The notes below the pieces were generated by a model. The model was not told where the DNA came from, made no database searches, and was given only the letters and a program-made list of their open reading frames with translations. A stretch of DNA of 64,000 nucleotides from Alkalihalophilus pseudofirmus OF4 (GTDB taxonomy: Bacteria > Bacillota > Bacilli > Bacillales > Bacillaceae_D): NCBI RefSeq assembly GCF_000005825.2, contig NC_013791.2, positions 744,001 to 808,000 on the forward strand, in the 5' to 3' direction. Both the position numbers and the translations under genes were made by a program. This document shows, in pieces, positions 8,665-16,655 of this stretch. Positions within the stretch are counted from its first letter, which is position 1. Each line of letters starts with the position of its first letter.

Positions 8665-8693
8665 TTGGCAAAAGAGATGATTACGATTAAAAT
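8665..8693 (+). promoter_or_regulatory. Probable sigma-A promoter of pbpF
   Basis: TTGGCA and TAAAAT are separated by 17 bases, about 85 bases before the pbpF start. Both hexamers are close to consensus. Confidence 0.6.
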
Positions 8694-8777
8694 AAAGGCA
8701 ATCTCAGTTATAATAGAAGACTTGGGTTAGAGTGGCTGTTATGAATTGGGATATACTAGTAATAAAGGAGGGATGGT

Positions 8778-10928
8778 ATGCTGCTTAAACGAATATCAAT
8801 TGCCATAATCTTTGTTCTTTCAACTGTGTTGATAGGACTCGTAGGATATCTTATTATTCTCCTGGCGGGTAACTTCGCTATAGATAATGAGAAGCTGGTA
8901 ATGAGTGCAACAACCTCTCTCGTCGATGAAGAAGGCGAACTCTTAACGAAATTATATATTGAAAATAGAGAAATTGTATCGATTGATGATATACCAGACC
9001 ATGTTGAACAAGCTTTCGTAGCGATTGAGGATGCGAGGTTTTATGAACATCAAGGAATTGATTTTCGGGCGATAGGAAGAGCAGTATATAGAGATATTTT
9101 AGCGGGTGCTAAAGTTGAAGGTGGAAGTACAATCACTCAGCAGCTGGCAAAAAATGTCTTTTTATCAAATGAAAAAACATGGCTGAGAAAAACAAAAGAA
9201 GTCATGATTGCCATGAACCTTGAGCGGAAATACAGTAAAGATGAAATTCTTGAGATGTATTTAAATCGTATCTACTTTGGACATGGTGCATATGGGGTCC
9301 AAGCGGCCTCTAAATTGTATTTTAATAAGCCTGTTAGTGAATTGACGGTTGATGAAGGGGCTCTTTTAGCAGGGCTTCCAAAAGCACCGAACAGCTACTC
9401 GCCAATCTCAAACCCAGAGCGCAGTAAACAACGTCGTGATGTCGTGTTATCGGTCATGGAGCAAAGGGGCTATATCACAGCAGAGGAATCTGTTCGTTAT
9501 AAAGGACGCACCATTGCAGTGGACCATAATAAGATTACAGAAAATGAGGCTTTTCTAACGTATATTGACATGGTGTTAGAAGAGGCTGAACGTAAATACC
9601 AATTATCGAGTCAAGAGGTACTGTCTGGCGGCTACAAAATTGTTGTACCAATGAATCAGAAGCTGCAGCAATCTGCGTTTGAACGCCTGCAAAATGATGA
9701 TTATTTTCCTGATGGAAATGAAGGAGCAGAAGCAGCAGCCGTATTTATGGATGTAGAGACAGGCGGTGTTCTTGCGGCACAGGGCGGCAGGGAATATGTA
9801 CGCCGCGGATTAAACCGAGTAGAATCAAAGCGCCAGCCTGGATCAGCATTTAAGCCATTAGCTGTATTTGCACCCGCACTTGAAGAGGGAGATTATGGAC
9901 CATACTCAATGCTTCGTGATGAACCGCTCACATACGGTGATTATTCACCGCGTAACTTAAATGGTGAATACAGCGGGCAAATAACAATGTATGATGCAAT
10001 TACGAACTCCACGAATGCGCCAGCCGTTTGGTTATTAAATGAGCTCGGCGTTAAAGAATCTACTCGTTTTCTAGAACATTTAGGGTTAGATATTCCTGAT
10101 AAAGGCTTATCCATTGCACTTGGCGGCTTAGAAGAGGGAGTTACTCCACTTGAAATGGCTAAAGCGTACCGAGTATTTGCAGGGAATGGAAAGGTAGTCG
10201 ACCCTTATTTCATCTCGGAAATCTATGATCGTAATGGTGAACTTGTCGGGCGAGCAAATCAAACGGAAACGGAAGTCATTTCACCTCAAACTGCTTGGTA
10301 CATGACGAGAATGCTTGAATCAGTCGTAAAAGAGGGGACAGCTAGAAGCGGGAATGTGGAAACACCTTTAGCAGGGAAAACAGGTACAACCACTTTCCCT
10401 GGGGTAGAAGGAGGAACGATGGATGCCTGGTTTGTCGGATACACTCCTACTGTAGTTGGCTCGGTGTGGATGGGATATGACACCACTACGACAGATCAAT
10501 ACTTACTAGGCGGCAGTTCCTATCCAACAGTTATGATGAAGGATATTATAAATGATTTAGACGATCCATTGAAAAATGTTGCCTTTAAAAAGCCAGATCA
10601 AGCAGAAGAGCTTCTGCCGCCAGTAAGGTTAGCCCAAATAGAGGATTTATCGGCTAAACTGCAAATGGGCGGCGGCGGTCTGATGAGTGTAGAACTTGAT
10701 TGGACAGGCTCTGATGATGAACGCGTGTATTATCATGTCTATGAGATTTATAAAGGAGAGCGTGAGAGGCTTGCGACAGTGAGAGGAAACAGCGAATACA
10801 TTGTCAGCCGCTTTAATCCTTTTTCAACTAAACAATATGAGGTCACTCCTGTAGATTCTGTGACGAATCAAGAAGGAGATCCATCGAACAGAGCGGAAGC
10901 TGAATTTAATTTTGGGTTTGGATTTTAA
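8778..10928 (+). CDS. pbpF: Class A penicillin-binding protein PBP1F
   Basis: This 716-residue bifunctional enzyme builds peptidoglycan outside the membrane. A single N-terminal span (about residues 6-32) anchors it. The GT51 glycosyltransferase domain follows, with catalytic Glu84 in AIEDARFYEHQG and the GGSTITQQLAKN motif (115-126). The transpeptidase domain carries SxxK (Ser356-Lys359), SxN (411-413) and KTGT (534-537). A C-terminal fibronectin-like beta domain appears near 640-716. Length equals that of B. subtilis PbpF (about 714). It lies between hmoB and hemE as in B. subtilis. Confidence 0.93.
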   Translation: MLLKRISIAIIFVLSTVLIGLVGYLIILLAGNFAIDNEKLVMSATTSLVDEEGELLTKLYIENREIVSIDDIPDHVEQAFVAIEDARFYEHQGIDFRAIGRAVYRDILAGAKVEGGSTITQQLAKNVFLSNEKTWLRKTKEVMIAMNLERKYSKDEILEMYLNRIYFGHGAYGVQAASKLYFNKPVSELTVDEGALLAGLPKAPNSYSPISNPERSKQRRDVVLSVMEQRGYITAEESVRYKGRTIAVDHNKITENEAFLTYIDMVLEEAERKYQLSSQEVLSGGYKIVVPMNQKLQQSAFERLQNDDYFPDGNEGAEAAAVFMDVETGGVLAAQGGREYVRRGLNRVESKRQPGSAFKPLAVFAPALEEGDYGPYSMLRDEPLTYGDYSPRNLNGEYSGQITMYDAITNSTNAPAVWLLNELGVKESTRFLEHLGLDIPDKGLSIALGGLEEGVTPLEMAKAYRVFAGNGKVVDPYFISEIYDRNGELVGRANQTETEVISPQTAWYMTRMLESVVKEGTARSGNVETPLAGKTGTTTFPGVEGGTMDAWFVGYTPTVVGSVWMGYDTTTTDQYLLGGSSYPTVMMKDIINDLDDPLKNVAFKKPDQAEELLPPVRLAQIEDLSAKLQMGGGGLMSVELDWTGSDDERVYYHVYEIYKGERERLATVRGNSEYIVSRFNPFSTKQYEVTPVDSVTNQEGDPSNRAEAEFNFGFGF

Positions 10929-10944
10929 TGTGAATTAGAACGCT

Positions 10945-10980
10945 AAAAAAGAATGGCTGATCTTTAGGCCATTCTTTTTT
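10945..10980 (+). terminator. Terminator after pbpF
   Basis: AAAGAATGGC and GCCATTCTTT form a stem of at least ten pairs, followed by six T residues. Confidence 0.9.
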
Positions 10981-11117
10981 CATGAAAATGCTTGAAACAT
11001 GCAAGCAAATAGCATCATTTAGACAAAAACATTCATCAATTTTATGACAGTTTCAAAGGATGGCTATACACTACGTTGTATGGTCATTATAGTAAAAGAG
11101 GTAGAAAACATGATTTT

Positions 11118-11146
11118 TTGTACGGATTCGATTAAACTAATACATA
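11118..11146 (+). promoter_or_regulatory. Possible promoter of hemEHY
   Basis: TTGTAC and TACATA are separated by 17 bases, 26 bases before the hemE start. The match is moderate, and other AT-rich pairs in 11080-11120 could compete. Confidence 0.35.
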
Positions 11147-11172
11147 GTGAACTTTGAGAAAGGTGTGGCAAG

Positions 11173-12216
11173 ATGACTCAACCAACATTTAACGATACAT
11201 TTTTAAAAGCCTGTAGAGGAGAGGCGCACGACCATGTACCTGTATGGTATATGAGACAAGCAGGGCGCTCACAGCCAGAGTACCGTAAAATTAAAGAGAA
11301 GTATTCTCTTTTTGAAATTACTCATCAGCCAGAGTTATGTGCTTATGTTACTAAACTCCCAGTGGATCAATATAACAACGATGCGGCGATTTTATATAAA
11401 GACATTATGACTCCGCTTCCAGCAATCGGAGTAGATGTGGAAATTAAATCTGGCATTGGTCCGGTTATTGATAATCCGATTCGTTCAAAAGGCGACGTTG
11501 AAAAGCTTGGGATGATTAACCCAGAAGAGGATGTACCTTATGTACTTGATACGATTAAGCTTCTTCGTGAGCAATTAACCGTGCCATTAATTAGTTTTGG
11601 AGGAGCGCCGTTTACGCTTGCAAGCTATATGATCGAAGGCGGTCCATCAAAGAATTACAATAAGACAAAAGCATTTATGTATGCAGAGCCTGAGGCGTGG
11701 CATATGTTAATGGACAAGCTTGGTGATGTCACAATCACGTATGTGAAATCACAAATTGCAGCAGGTGCGCAAGCAATCCAGATTTTTGATTCATGGGTGG
11801 GCGCTCTAAATGTTGCTGACTACCGTGCATTCGTTAAACCTGTTATGAACCGCATTTTTACCGAACTAAGAAAAGAAAATGTTCCTTTAATTATGTTTGG
11901 TGTAGGTGCAAGTCATTTAGCAAATGAATGGAATGACCTGCCGCTAGATGTTGTAGGACTTGACTGGCGCTTATCAGTTAATGAAGCTCGTGAGCGCGGT
12001 ATCCAAAAAACCGTTCAAGGAAATTTAGATCCAGCGATTCTACTTGCTCCTTGGAATGTAATTGAAGAGCGTGCGAAAGCAATCCTTGACCAAGGTATGC
12101 AGTCTGATAACTTTATCTTTAACCTAGGACACGGTGTATTTCCTGAGGTTAATCCAGATACATTAAGACGCTTAACGGCATTTGTTCATGAATATTCAGC
12201 AAAACATTCAAGATAA
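11173..12216 (+). CDS. hemE: Uroporphyrinogen decarboxylase
   Basis: This 347-residue cytoplasmic enzyme removes the four acetate carboxyls of uroporphyrinogen III to give coproporphyrinogen III. The N-terminal signature [11 protein letters not shown] with the substrate-binding Arg residues is intact, and the second signature [15 protein letters not shown] is present near residues 140-155. It is the first gene of hemE-hemH-hemY, 25 bases before hemH. A ribosome site, AAAGGTG, stands upstream of the ATG. Confidence 0.96.
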   Translation: MTQPTFNDTFLKACRGEAHDHVPVWYMRQAGRSQPEYRKIKEKYSLFEITHQPELCAYVTKLPVDQYNNDAAILYKDIMTPLPAIGVDVEIKSGIGPVIDNPIRSKGDVEKLGMINPEEDVPYVLDTIKLLREQLTVPLISFGGAPFTLASYMIEGGPSKNYNKTKAFMYAEPEAWHMLMDKLGDVTITYVKSQIAAGAQAIQIFDSWVGALNVADYRAFVKPVMNRIFTELRKENVPLIMFGVGASHLANEWNDLPLDVVGLDWRLSVNEARERGIQKTVQGNLDPAILLAPWNVIEERAKAILDQGMQSDNFIFNLGHGVFPEVNPDTLRRLTAFVHEYSAKHSR

Positions 12217-12241
12217 CATTCATTTTAAGGAGTGAAAACGA

Positions 12242-13174
12242 GTGTCTAAAAAGAAATATGGATTACTTGTCATGGCATATGGAACACCAAGAAGTAAAGA
12301 GGAGATTGAACCTTATTATACACATATCCGCCGCGGCCGTAAGCCGTCTGAAGAAGCGTTAACTGATTTAACTGAGCGTTATGAGGCAATTGGCGGAATC
12401 AGTCCTTTAGCTAAAATTACTGAAGATCAAGCTTACGGTCTTGAACGTTATTTAAACGATCAATATGAAGATCGTCAATTTAAAGCTTATCTTGGTCTGA
12501 AGCATATTGATCCATTTGTAGAAGATGCTGTACAGCAAATGAAAGAGGATGGCATTGAGGAAGCAGTAAGCATCGTGCTTGCTCCTCACTTCTCAACCTT
12601 CAGTGTAAAATCGTATAACGGACGTGCTAAAGAAGAGGCAGAGAAAATTGGCGGCCCTGTGATTCACAGTATTGAAAGCTGGTATGACGAGCCGAAATTT
12701 ATTCAATACTGGGCAGATCAAGTAAAGCAAACGATGGAGAAGATTGAGGATAAAGAAAAAGCCTGTGTGATCTTTTCTGCTCACAGCTTGCCTGAGCGGA
12801 TTATTGCAATGGGAGATCCTTATCCAGATCAATTACAAGAAACAGCGGATCTCATTGCAAAAGAAGCAGGAATTACAAATTATACGATCGGCTGGCAAAG
12901 TGAAGGGAACACACCTGATCCTTGGATTGGACCTGATGTTCAAGATCTAACTCGTGACTTGTACAATGAGCATAGATACACGTCAATGGTCTATTGCCCA
13001 GTAGGATTCGTAGCTGACCATCTTGAAGTTCTTTTTGATAATGATGTGGAATGTAAGGTAGTTACTGATGAGCTTGGTATTGATTATTACCGTCCGGAAA
13101 TGCCTAATGCAAAAGACGAATTCCTTGATTGCCTAGCAACAGTGGTCTCTAATAAGCTTAAAGAGAAAGAGTGA
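12242..13174 (+). CDS. hemH: Coproporphyrin III ferrochelatase (HemH/CpfC)
   Basis: This 310-residue monofunctional chelatase is the same length as B. subtilis HemH. It inserts ferrous iron into a porphyrin; in Bacillota the physiological substrate is coproporphyrin III. The catalytic His181 ([10 protein letters not shown]) and Glu262 (ADHLEVLFD) are in place. No Fe-S cysteine tail is present. It starts with GTG after AAGGAG and ends seven bases before hemY, so the two are co-transcribed. Confidence 0.95.
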   Translation: MSKKKYGLLVMAYGTPRSKEEIEPYYTHIRRGRKPSEEALTDLTERYEAIGGISPLAKITEDQAYGLERYLNDQYEDRQFKAYLGLKHIDPFVEDAVQQMKEDGIEEAVSIVLAPHFSTFSVKSYNGRAKEEAEKIGGPVIHSIESWYDEPKFIQYWADQVKQTMEKIEDKEKACVIFSAHSLPERIIAMGDPYPDQLQETADLIAKEAGITNYTIGWQSEGNTPDPWIGPDVQDLTRDLYNEHRYTSMVYCPVGFVADHLEVLFDNDVECKVVTDELGIDYYRPEMPNAKDEFLDCLATVVSNKLKEKE

Positions 13175-13181
13175 GCGTCTT

Positions 13182-14585
13182 ATGGAAAGTAAGAAGCGAG
13201 TAGCGATTATTGGCGGTGGAATGACAGGTCTTGCAGCCGCGTTTAAGTTAGAGCAGGCTAAGTCACATGAGGGTATTCATTACGATCTATTTGAAAAAAA
13301 CGACCGGTTAGGTGGAAAAATTCAAACGATTGTACGTGATGGATTTGTGATTGAGCGTGGACCTGATTCTTTTTTAGCGAGAAAGCAAAGCATGTCACGT
13401 CTTGCTAAAGAAGTCGGGCTAGAGGGGGAGCTTCTATCTAATGATACGGGTCAAGCTTACATTTTAAAGGATGATACGCTTTATCCAATGCCAAGCGGTG
13501 CTGTGATGGGGATCCCGACAGAGCTTAAACCATTTGCAACGACAAAATTATTTTCGCCGCTAGGGAAACTGCGAGCACTCGGGGATTTCTTTATTCCGCC
13601 TGTAGTAGGCCGTGATGAAGACGTGTCTCTTGGTCACTTTTTTAGAGCGAGACTTGGAAACCAAGTGGTTGATGATTTGATCGAGCCGCTCTTATCAGGC
13701 ATCTATGCAGGGGATTTAGATAAACTCAGCTTAAAAGCAACGTTCCCTCATTTTCAACAGCTTGAATCAAAACATGGCAGCCTGATCAAAGGCTTGCAGG
13801 CGACACGGGGCAAGCAGACTCAAGCGAAGGATTCAGCAGGTAAGAAAAAAGGGATGTTCTTAACGTTCGAAAGAGGGCTTGAATCATTTGTTGAAGCCAT
13901 TGCAGCAAGGCTTGATCAAAACTCTGTTCATACCGGGGTTCAGATTGACAACATTCAAAAAGATGCAGATGTATTTAGGTTGACTTTTGATGATGGAACC
14001 ATAAAAGAGTATGATCAAGTGATTATTACTACGCCTCCTCATGTTACAGCTAAAATGCTTGGTGCTTATGATTATTTTAAGTATTTTAAAGAATTAGAGT
14101 CGAGCACTGTAGCAACGGTGGCATTAGGGTTTCATAAGTCTGCTGTCGATAATCCGTATGAAGGTACAGGATTTGTGGTATCTAAGAAGAGTTCATTTGA
14201 TATTACTGCTTGTACATGGACACACAAAAAGTGGCGTCATTCTACACCTGAAGGGCATGCATTACTCCGAAGCTATGTTGGGCGTGCCGGAGATTCAGAC
14301 ATTGTGTATAAAACGGATGAAGAAATTGTAGCGGCTGTAATGAAAGATTTAAAACAAATCATGAATATAACAGGTGAGCCGTTATTTTATGAAGTAACTC
14401 GCTGGAAGCAATCGATGCCGCAATATGCTGTCGGCCATACGTATAAGATTGCTAAAATGAGAGAAGATATCGCGCGCCACCTCCCAGGGCTTCATATAGC
14501 CGGAGCAGGGTTAGATGGTGTTGGCTTGCCAGATTGTATTGATCAAGGGGAAAGAGCTGCAGAGTGCATTTTGCAATCGATATAA
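13182..14585 (+). CDS. hemY: Coproporphyrinogen III oxidase (HemY/CgoX)
   Basis: This 467-residue flavoprotein has an N-terminal FAD-binding Rossmann motif (VAIIGGGMTGLAAA, residues 7-20) and the C-terminal FAD segment of the amine-oxidase superfamily (GAGLDGVGLPDCI). In Bacillota the enzyme oxidises coproporphyrinogen III to coproporphyrin III, which HemH then metallates. The ribosome site is weak (AAAGAG), consistent with coupling to hemH seven bases upstream. The final decarboxylase HemQ is not in this window. Confidence 0.94.
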   Translation: MESKKRVAIIGGGMTGLAAAFKLEQAKSHEGIHYDLFEKNDRLGGKIQTIVRDGFVIERGPDSFLARKQSMSRLAKEVGLEGELLSNDTGQAYILKDDTLYPMPSGAVMGIPTELKPFATTKLFSPLGKLRALGDFFIPPVVGRDEDVSLGHFFRARLGNQVVDDLIEPLLSGIYAGDLDKLSLKATFPHFQQLESKHGSLIKGLQATRGKQTQAKDSAGKKKGMFLTFERGLESFVEAIAARLDQNSVHTGVQIDNIQKDADVFRLTFDDGTIKEYDQVIITTPPHVTAKMLGAYDYFKYFKELESSTVATVALGFHKSAVDNPYEGTGFVVSKKSSFDITACTWTHKKWRHSTPEGHALLRSYVGRAGDSDIVYKTDEEIVAAVMKDLKQIMNITGEPLFYEVTRWKQSMPQYAVGHTYKIAKMREDIARHLPGLHIAGAGLDGVGLPDCIDQGERAAECILQSI

Positions 14586-14591
14586 GTATTA

Positions 14592-14626
14592 AAACAGGAG
14601 GAGCCGCAGGGCTCCTCCTGTTTATT
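14592..14626. terminator. Bidirectional terminator between hemY and the YrzI-like operon
   Basis: AACAGGAGGAGCC-GCAG-GGCTCCTCCTGTT is a perfect stem of thirteen pairs, with A and T runs outside. It overlaps the stop of the convergent YrzI-like gene. Confidence 0.92.
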
Positions 14627-14765
14627 ACATCCAATGTTGAAAACGTGCTAGACGTTGTTGGATCTGATCTTCATATTTTTGCTGTTCCACTAAACGCTCA
14701 AGCTCTTTACCAGAATAATTGCGTTTTTTTATAGTGATTGTAAAAAAAATAAATGATAGTGTCAT
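14625..14765 (-). CDS. YrzI family small protein (copy A)
   Basis: This 46-residue protein has a hydrophobic N-terminal half (MTLSFIFFTITI) followed by Lys/Arg and a charged helix rich in Glu and Gln ending in HWM. This pattern, especially the TITIKKR core, is that of the YrzI family (Bac_small_YrzI), described as probable sporulation proteins and often found in tandem copies. GGAGGCGG lies six bases before the ATG. A second copy lies 140 bases upstream in the same direction. Function is unknown. Confidence 0.75.
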   Translation of the reverse strand: MTLSFIFFTITIKKRNYSGKELERLVEQQKYEDQIQQRLARFQHWM

Positions 14766-14799
14766 ATTAAACCGCCTCCGAATATAGTTAAATTGTTAT

Positions 14800-14877
14800 T
14801 CAGGTGAGGCCTTTCACCTGCTCATACCATGATAAAAACGTGCTGCCATTTCCTTCGTTTCTGTTTTCAATCATCAT
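14800..14877 (-). CDS. Possible 25-residue peptide between two YrzI genes
   Basis: The short frame MMIENRNEGNGST.. ends in FLSWYEQVKGLT. AAGGAGG stands eight bases before the ATG at 14877, and the gene is collinear with both YrzI-like genes. A perfect hairpin (CAGGTGA / TCACCTG, 14801-14820) overlaps its last codons. The product is hydrophilic at the N-terminus and aromatic near the end. I do not recognise it. Only the ribosome site and operon position support coding. Confidence 0.45.
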   Translation of the reverse strand: MMIENRNEGNGSTFLSWYEQVKGLT

Positions 14878-14907
14878 CTTCATAACCTCCTTTTATTTTG
14901 TGGTTTT

Positions 14908-15042
14908 TTACATATAAAGTTTGTTAATAAGCTGTTCATGCTTTTCTTCATGATGCTGCTGCCGTACTACTTTTTCTAATTGCTTCCCGTCTAGTTTCTT
15001 GTTTTGAATGGTGACTGTTAAAAATAATATGGAAAATGTCAT
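14908..15042 (-). CDS. YrzI family small protein (copy B)
   Basis: This 44-residue protein has the same plan as copy A: MTF/MTL start, hydrophobic stretch, TVTIQNKK core, then a His/Glu/Gln-rich helix. The shared T-[IV]-TI-[QK]-x-K pattern marks the two as paralogues. GGAGGTGG precedes the ATG by about nine bases. A sporulation-sigma-like promoter lies just upstream. It is the first gene of the three-frame cluster running from 15042 down to 14625. Confidence 0.75.
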   Translation of the reverse strand: MTFSILFLTVTIQNKKLDGKQLEKVVRQQHHEEKHEQLINKLYM

Positions 15043-15070
15043 GACTATCCACCTCCTCTCTCAAAGGGTT

Positions 15071-15097
15071 ATTATATGAGTACATAGCAAGCTATGG
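15071..15097 (-). promoter_or_regulatory. Sporulation-sigma-like promoter of the YrzI operon
   Basis: On the reverse strand, CCATA and CATATAAT are 14 bases apart. This spacing and -10 form resemble sigma-E or sigma-G promoters (-10 of type CATAnnnT). It lies 29 bases before the ATG of YrzI copy B. The -35 part overlaps a small palindrome, CATAGC-AA-GCTATG (15083-15096). Confidence 0.45.
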
Positions 15098-15134
15098 TGA
15101 CCCCTGTGGTAAAAAATGGGTGTGAAAATGAGCG

Positions 15135-15166
15135 CAAAAAAGCCACAGGTAGTGAGTCCTGTGGCT
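15135..15166 (-). terminator. Second of two tandem terminators after the 32-residue peptide
   Basis: On the reverse strand AGCCACAGG and CCTGTGGCT form a nine-pair stem with an eight-base loop, followed by TTTTTT. Its right arm and T-run repeat those of the neighbouring terminator. Confidence 0.85.
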
Positions 15167-15176
15167 GAATGAAGAT

Positions 15177-15213
15177 AAAAAAGCCACAGGTCTATGACAC
15201 CTGCAGCTTTTAG
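15177..15213 (-). terminator. First of two tandem terminators after the 32-residue peptide
   Basis: On the reverse strand AAAAGC.GCAGGT and ACCTGT.GCTTTT pair with a two-base internal mismatch and end in TTTTTT. The 15-bp segment AAAAAAGCCACAGGT is shared exactly with the second terminator, which suggests local duplication. Confidence 0.75.
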
Positions 15214-15235
15214 CTCAATATGTATAGAACGTAAA

Positions 15236-15334
15236 TTAAAACGAACTAGCCATTTTGAGTGAGGCAGCAGGTTGTGAACATGATGTAGGTAAATCGCAGC
15301 GATCCGTTACACTAACTGGTAATAAGTTCATCAT
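15236..15334 (-). CDS. Small 32-residue peptide with two cysteines, unknown function
   Basis: The frame encodes MMNLLPVSVTDRCDLP.. and continues with TSC and a Ser/Ala-rich end (ASLKMASSF). GGAGG lies nine bases before the first ATG. A near-consensus sigma-A promoter is found upstream and two terminators follow the stop, so the unit looks like a complete stand-alone gene. There is no signal peptide and no membrane span. Cys13 and Cys19 could form a disulfide or bind metal. I do not recognise the family. Confidence 0.5.
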   Translation of the reverse strand: MMNLLPVSVTDRCDLPTSCSQPAASLKMASSF

Positions 15335-15376
15335 TTTGTTCAGCCTCCTTTTCACTCAAATTTGTTTACATATGGA

Positions 15377-15405
15377 ATTATATACATAAAAGTGGAATTT
15401 GTAAA
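15377..15405 (-). promoter_or_regulatory. Strong sigma-A promoter of the 32-residue peptide gene
   Basis: On the reverse strand TTTACA and TATAAT are separated by 17 bases. An inverted pair GTTTACA (15364-15370) and TGTAAAC (15400-15406) brackets the promoter and could be an operator. Confidence 0.65.
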
Positions 15406-15445
15406 CGGGAATTATGAAATTTGTTTGTCTTTTTGATGTTGAGGG

Positions 15446-15622
15446 TTGACAAGTAGTGGCGTGAAATTATTCTTATAGATTAATAATCTAATACTTTAAG
15501 GAAGGTAAAGATAAGGAAAGGCTTAATAAGTAAGGGAGGGAGAGTAATAGCTAACATTCCTTTTAATACATCAACATAATAAAAATACCTTCGCCCATTT
15601 CATTAAGGGGAAGGTATTTTTT
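15446..15622 (+). ncRNA. Candidate small non-coding transcript
   Basis: TTGACA and TATTCT 16 bases apart (15446-15473) are followed by a 7-1-7 palindrome, TAGATTA-A-TAATCTA (15476-15490). A purine-rich stretch with several AAGGA and GGGAGGG runs comes next, then a strong hairpin with T-run (15581-15622). No ATG or GTG frame of useful length is present between them. The unit is divergent from the small peptide promoter. It may instead be only a remnant; expression is unknown. Confidence 0.35.
15581..15622. terminator. Bidirectional terminator at the end of the ABC importer operon
   Basis: AAATACCTTC and GAAGGTATTT pair over at least ten bases with CCC/GGG beyond a bulged G, flanked by A and T runs. 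It lies just beyond the stop of the reverse-strand binding-protein gene and also faces the candidate small RNA. Confidence 0.85.
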
Positions 15623-15624
15623 GT

Positions 15625-16632
15625 TTATTCTGCTAAAATTGCATCAAGGCGGGAGGTGTCTACAAAACCATCAAGATCTGGTTCTTTATCCATGAATTTT
15701 AATTCATATGAGGCATCTGCCCAAGCTTGTAGTGCTTCTGGATGTGTTTCAGTTGTAACTACCATGCGCTCCCAAGCTTCAGATAATACCGTTTCAGGAA
15801 GACGCTGCTGGGTTAAATTAAAGAGTGAATCGTTAATTGTTTCTAATGTACCTTCTGTATTTTCTTGTGTATATTCAACAGCTGTTTTATGACCGCGTAA
15901 GAATGCATCCACAGTTTCAGGGTTCTGCTCTAAAAATTGTTTAGATGTAACGATGACAACACTAGGAAGCGTTTCGCCTAAGAAAACTTGATCCCATTCA
16001 GTAATAACGTTAGCGCCTAGCTCTTCCACTAAATACGTACCCCATGGCTCTGGAGCTGCTGCTGCATCAATTTGACCTTGTTCAAACATAGCAACCATAT
16101 TTGCAGGAGCAATTCGAGATTGATGCTCAACTGTTCCGCCTACGCGGTTCGATTCTAAACCGAGCTCTTTAAGCATCATTTCAAGTTGAACATTGTGTGT
16201 GCAGCCATTACCTGGTGTACAGAAAGACTTGCCGCCGAAATCTTCAAGTGTTTCGATGCCTGAGCCGTCACGTGCAACAATCAGGGTTGCGCCATTTGCT
16301 GCAGCACCTAACACTACAATATCTCCGCCAGTCAGGAAGTAGTTAATCGCAGGGCCGGGTCCGACATACCCGATATCAAGATTTCCCGTTTCTAGTGCCT
16401 CAATAAAGTCATTTCCATTAGGATAATGCTGATAATCTGCAGTTACTTCTCCTAGCTCTTCGTCAAAAAAGCCTTTTTCCTTACCTACAATTGCAGCTGC
16501 GTGATCCAAGTTTGGAAAGTATCCTACGTTGATATTTTCTGCAGGGCCATCTCCAGTTGTAGAGCCCGCTCCACAAGCAGTCAGTGCAGCAATCGTTAAA
16601 GCAATTCCACTTGCTTTTAACCATTTCTTCAT
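15625..16632 (-). CDS. ABC importer substrate-binding lipoprotein (sulfonate/taurine/nitrate type)
   Basis: This 335-residue lipoprotein has a signal peptide ending in the lipobox LTAC, with lipidated Cys20. The mature part belongs to the NMT1/SsuA-like binding-protein family (INVGYFPNLDHA near the start, then the GNLDIGYVGPGPAINYF segment). I choose the ATG at 16632, six bases from GGGGGAG; the ATG at 16635 is also possible. It is the last gene of an operon with permease and ATPase. The ligand may be an aliphatic sulfonate, taurine or another small anion; the sequence alone does not decide. Confidence 0.88.
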   Translation of the reverse strand: MKKWLKASGIALTIAALTACGAGSTTGDGPAENINVGYFPNLDHAAAIVGKEKGFFDEELGEVTADYQHYPNGNDFIEALETGNLDIGYVGPGPAINYFLTGGDIVVLGAAANGATLIVARDGSGIETLEDFGGKSFCTPGNGCTHNVQLEMMLKELGLESNRVGGTVEHQSRIAPANMVAMFEQGQIDAAAAPEPWGTYLVEELGANVITEWDQVFLGETLPSVVIVTSKQFLEQNPETVDAFLRGHKTAVEYTQENTEGTLETINDSLFNLTQQRLPETVLSEAWERMVVTTETHPEALQAWADASYELKFMDKEPDLDGFVDTSRLDAILAE

Positions 16633-16655
16633 CATTTTCTCCCCCATAATCTTTT

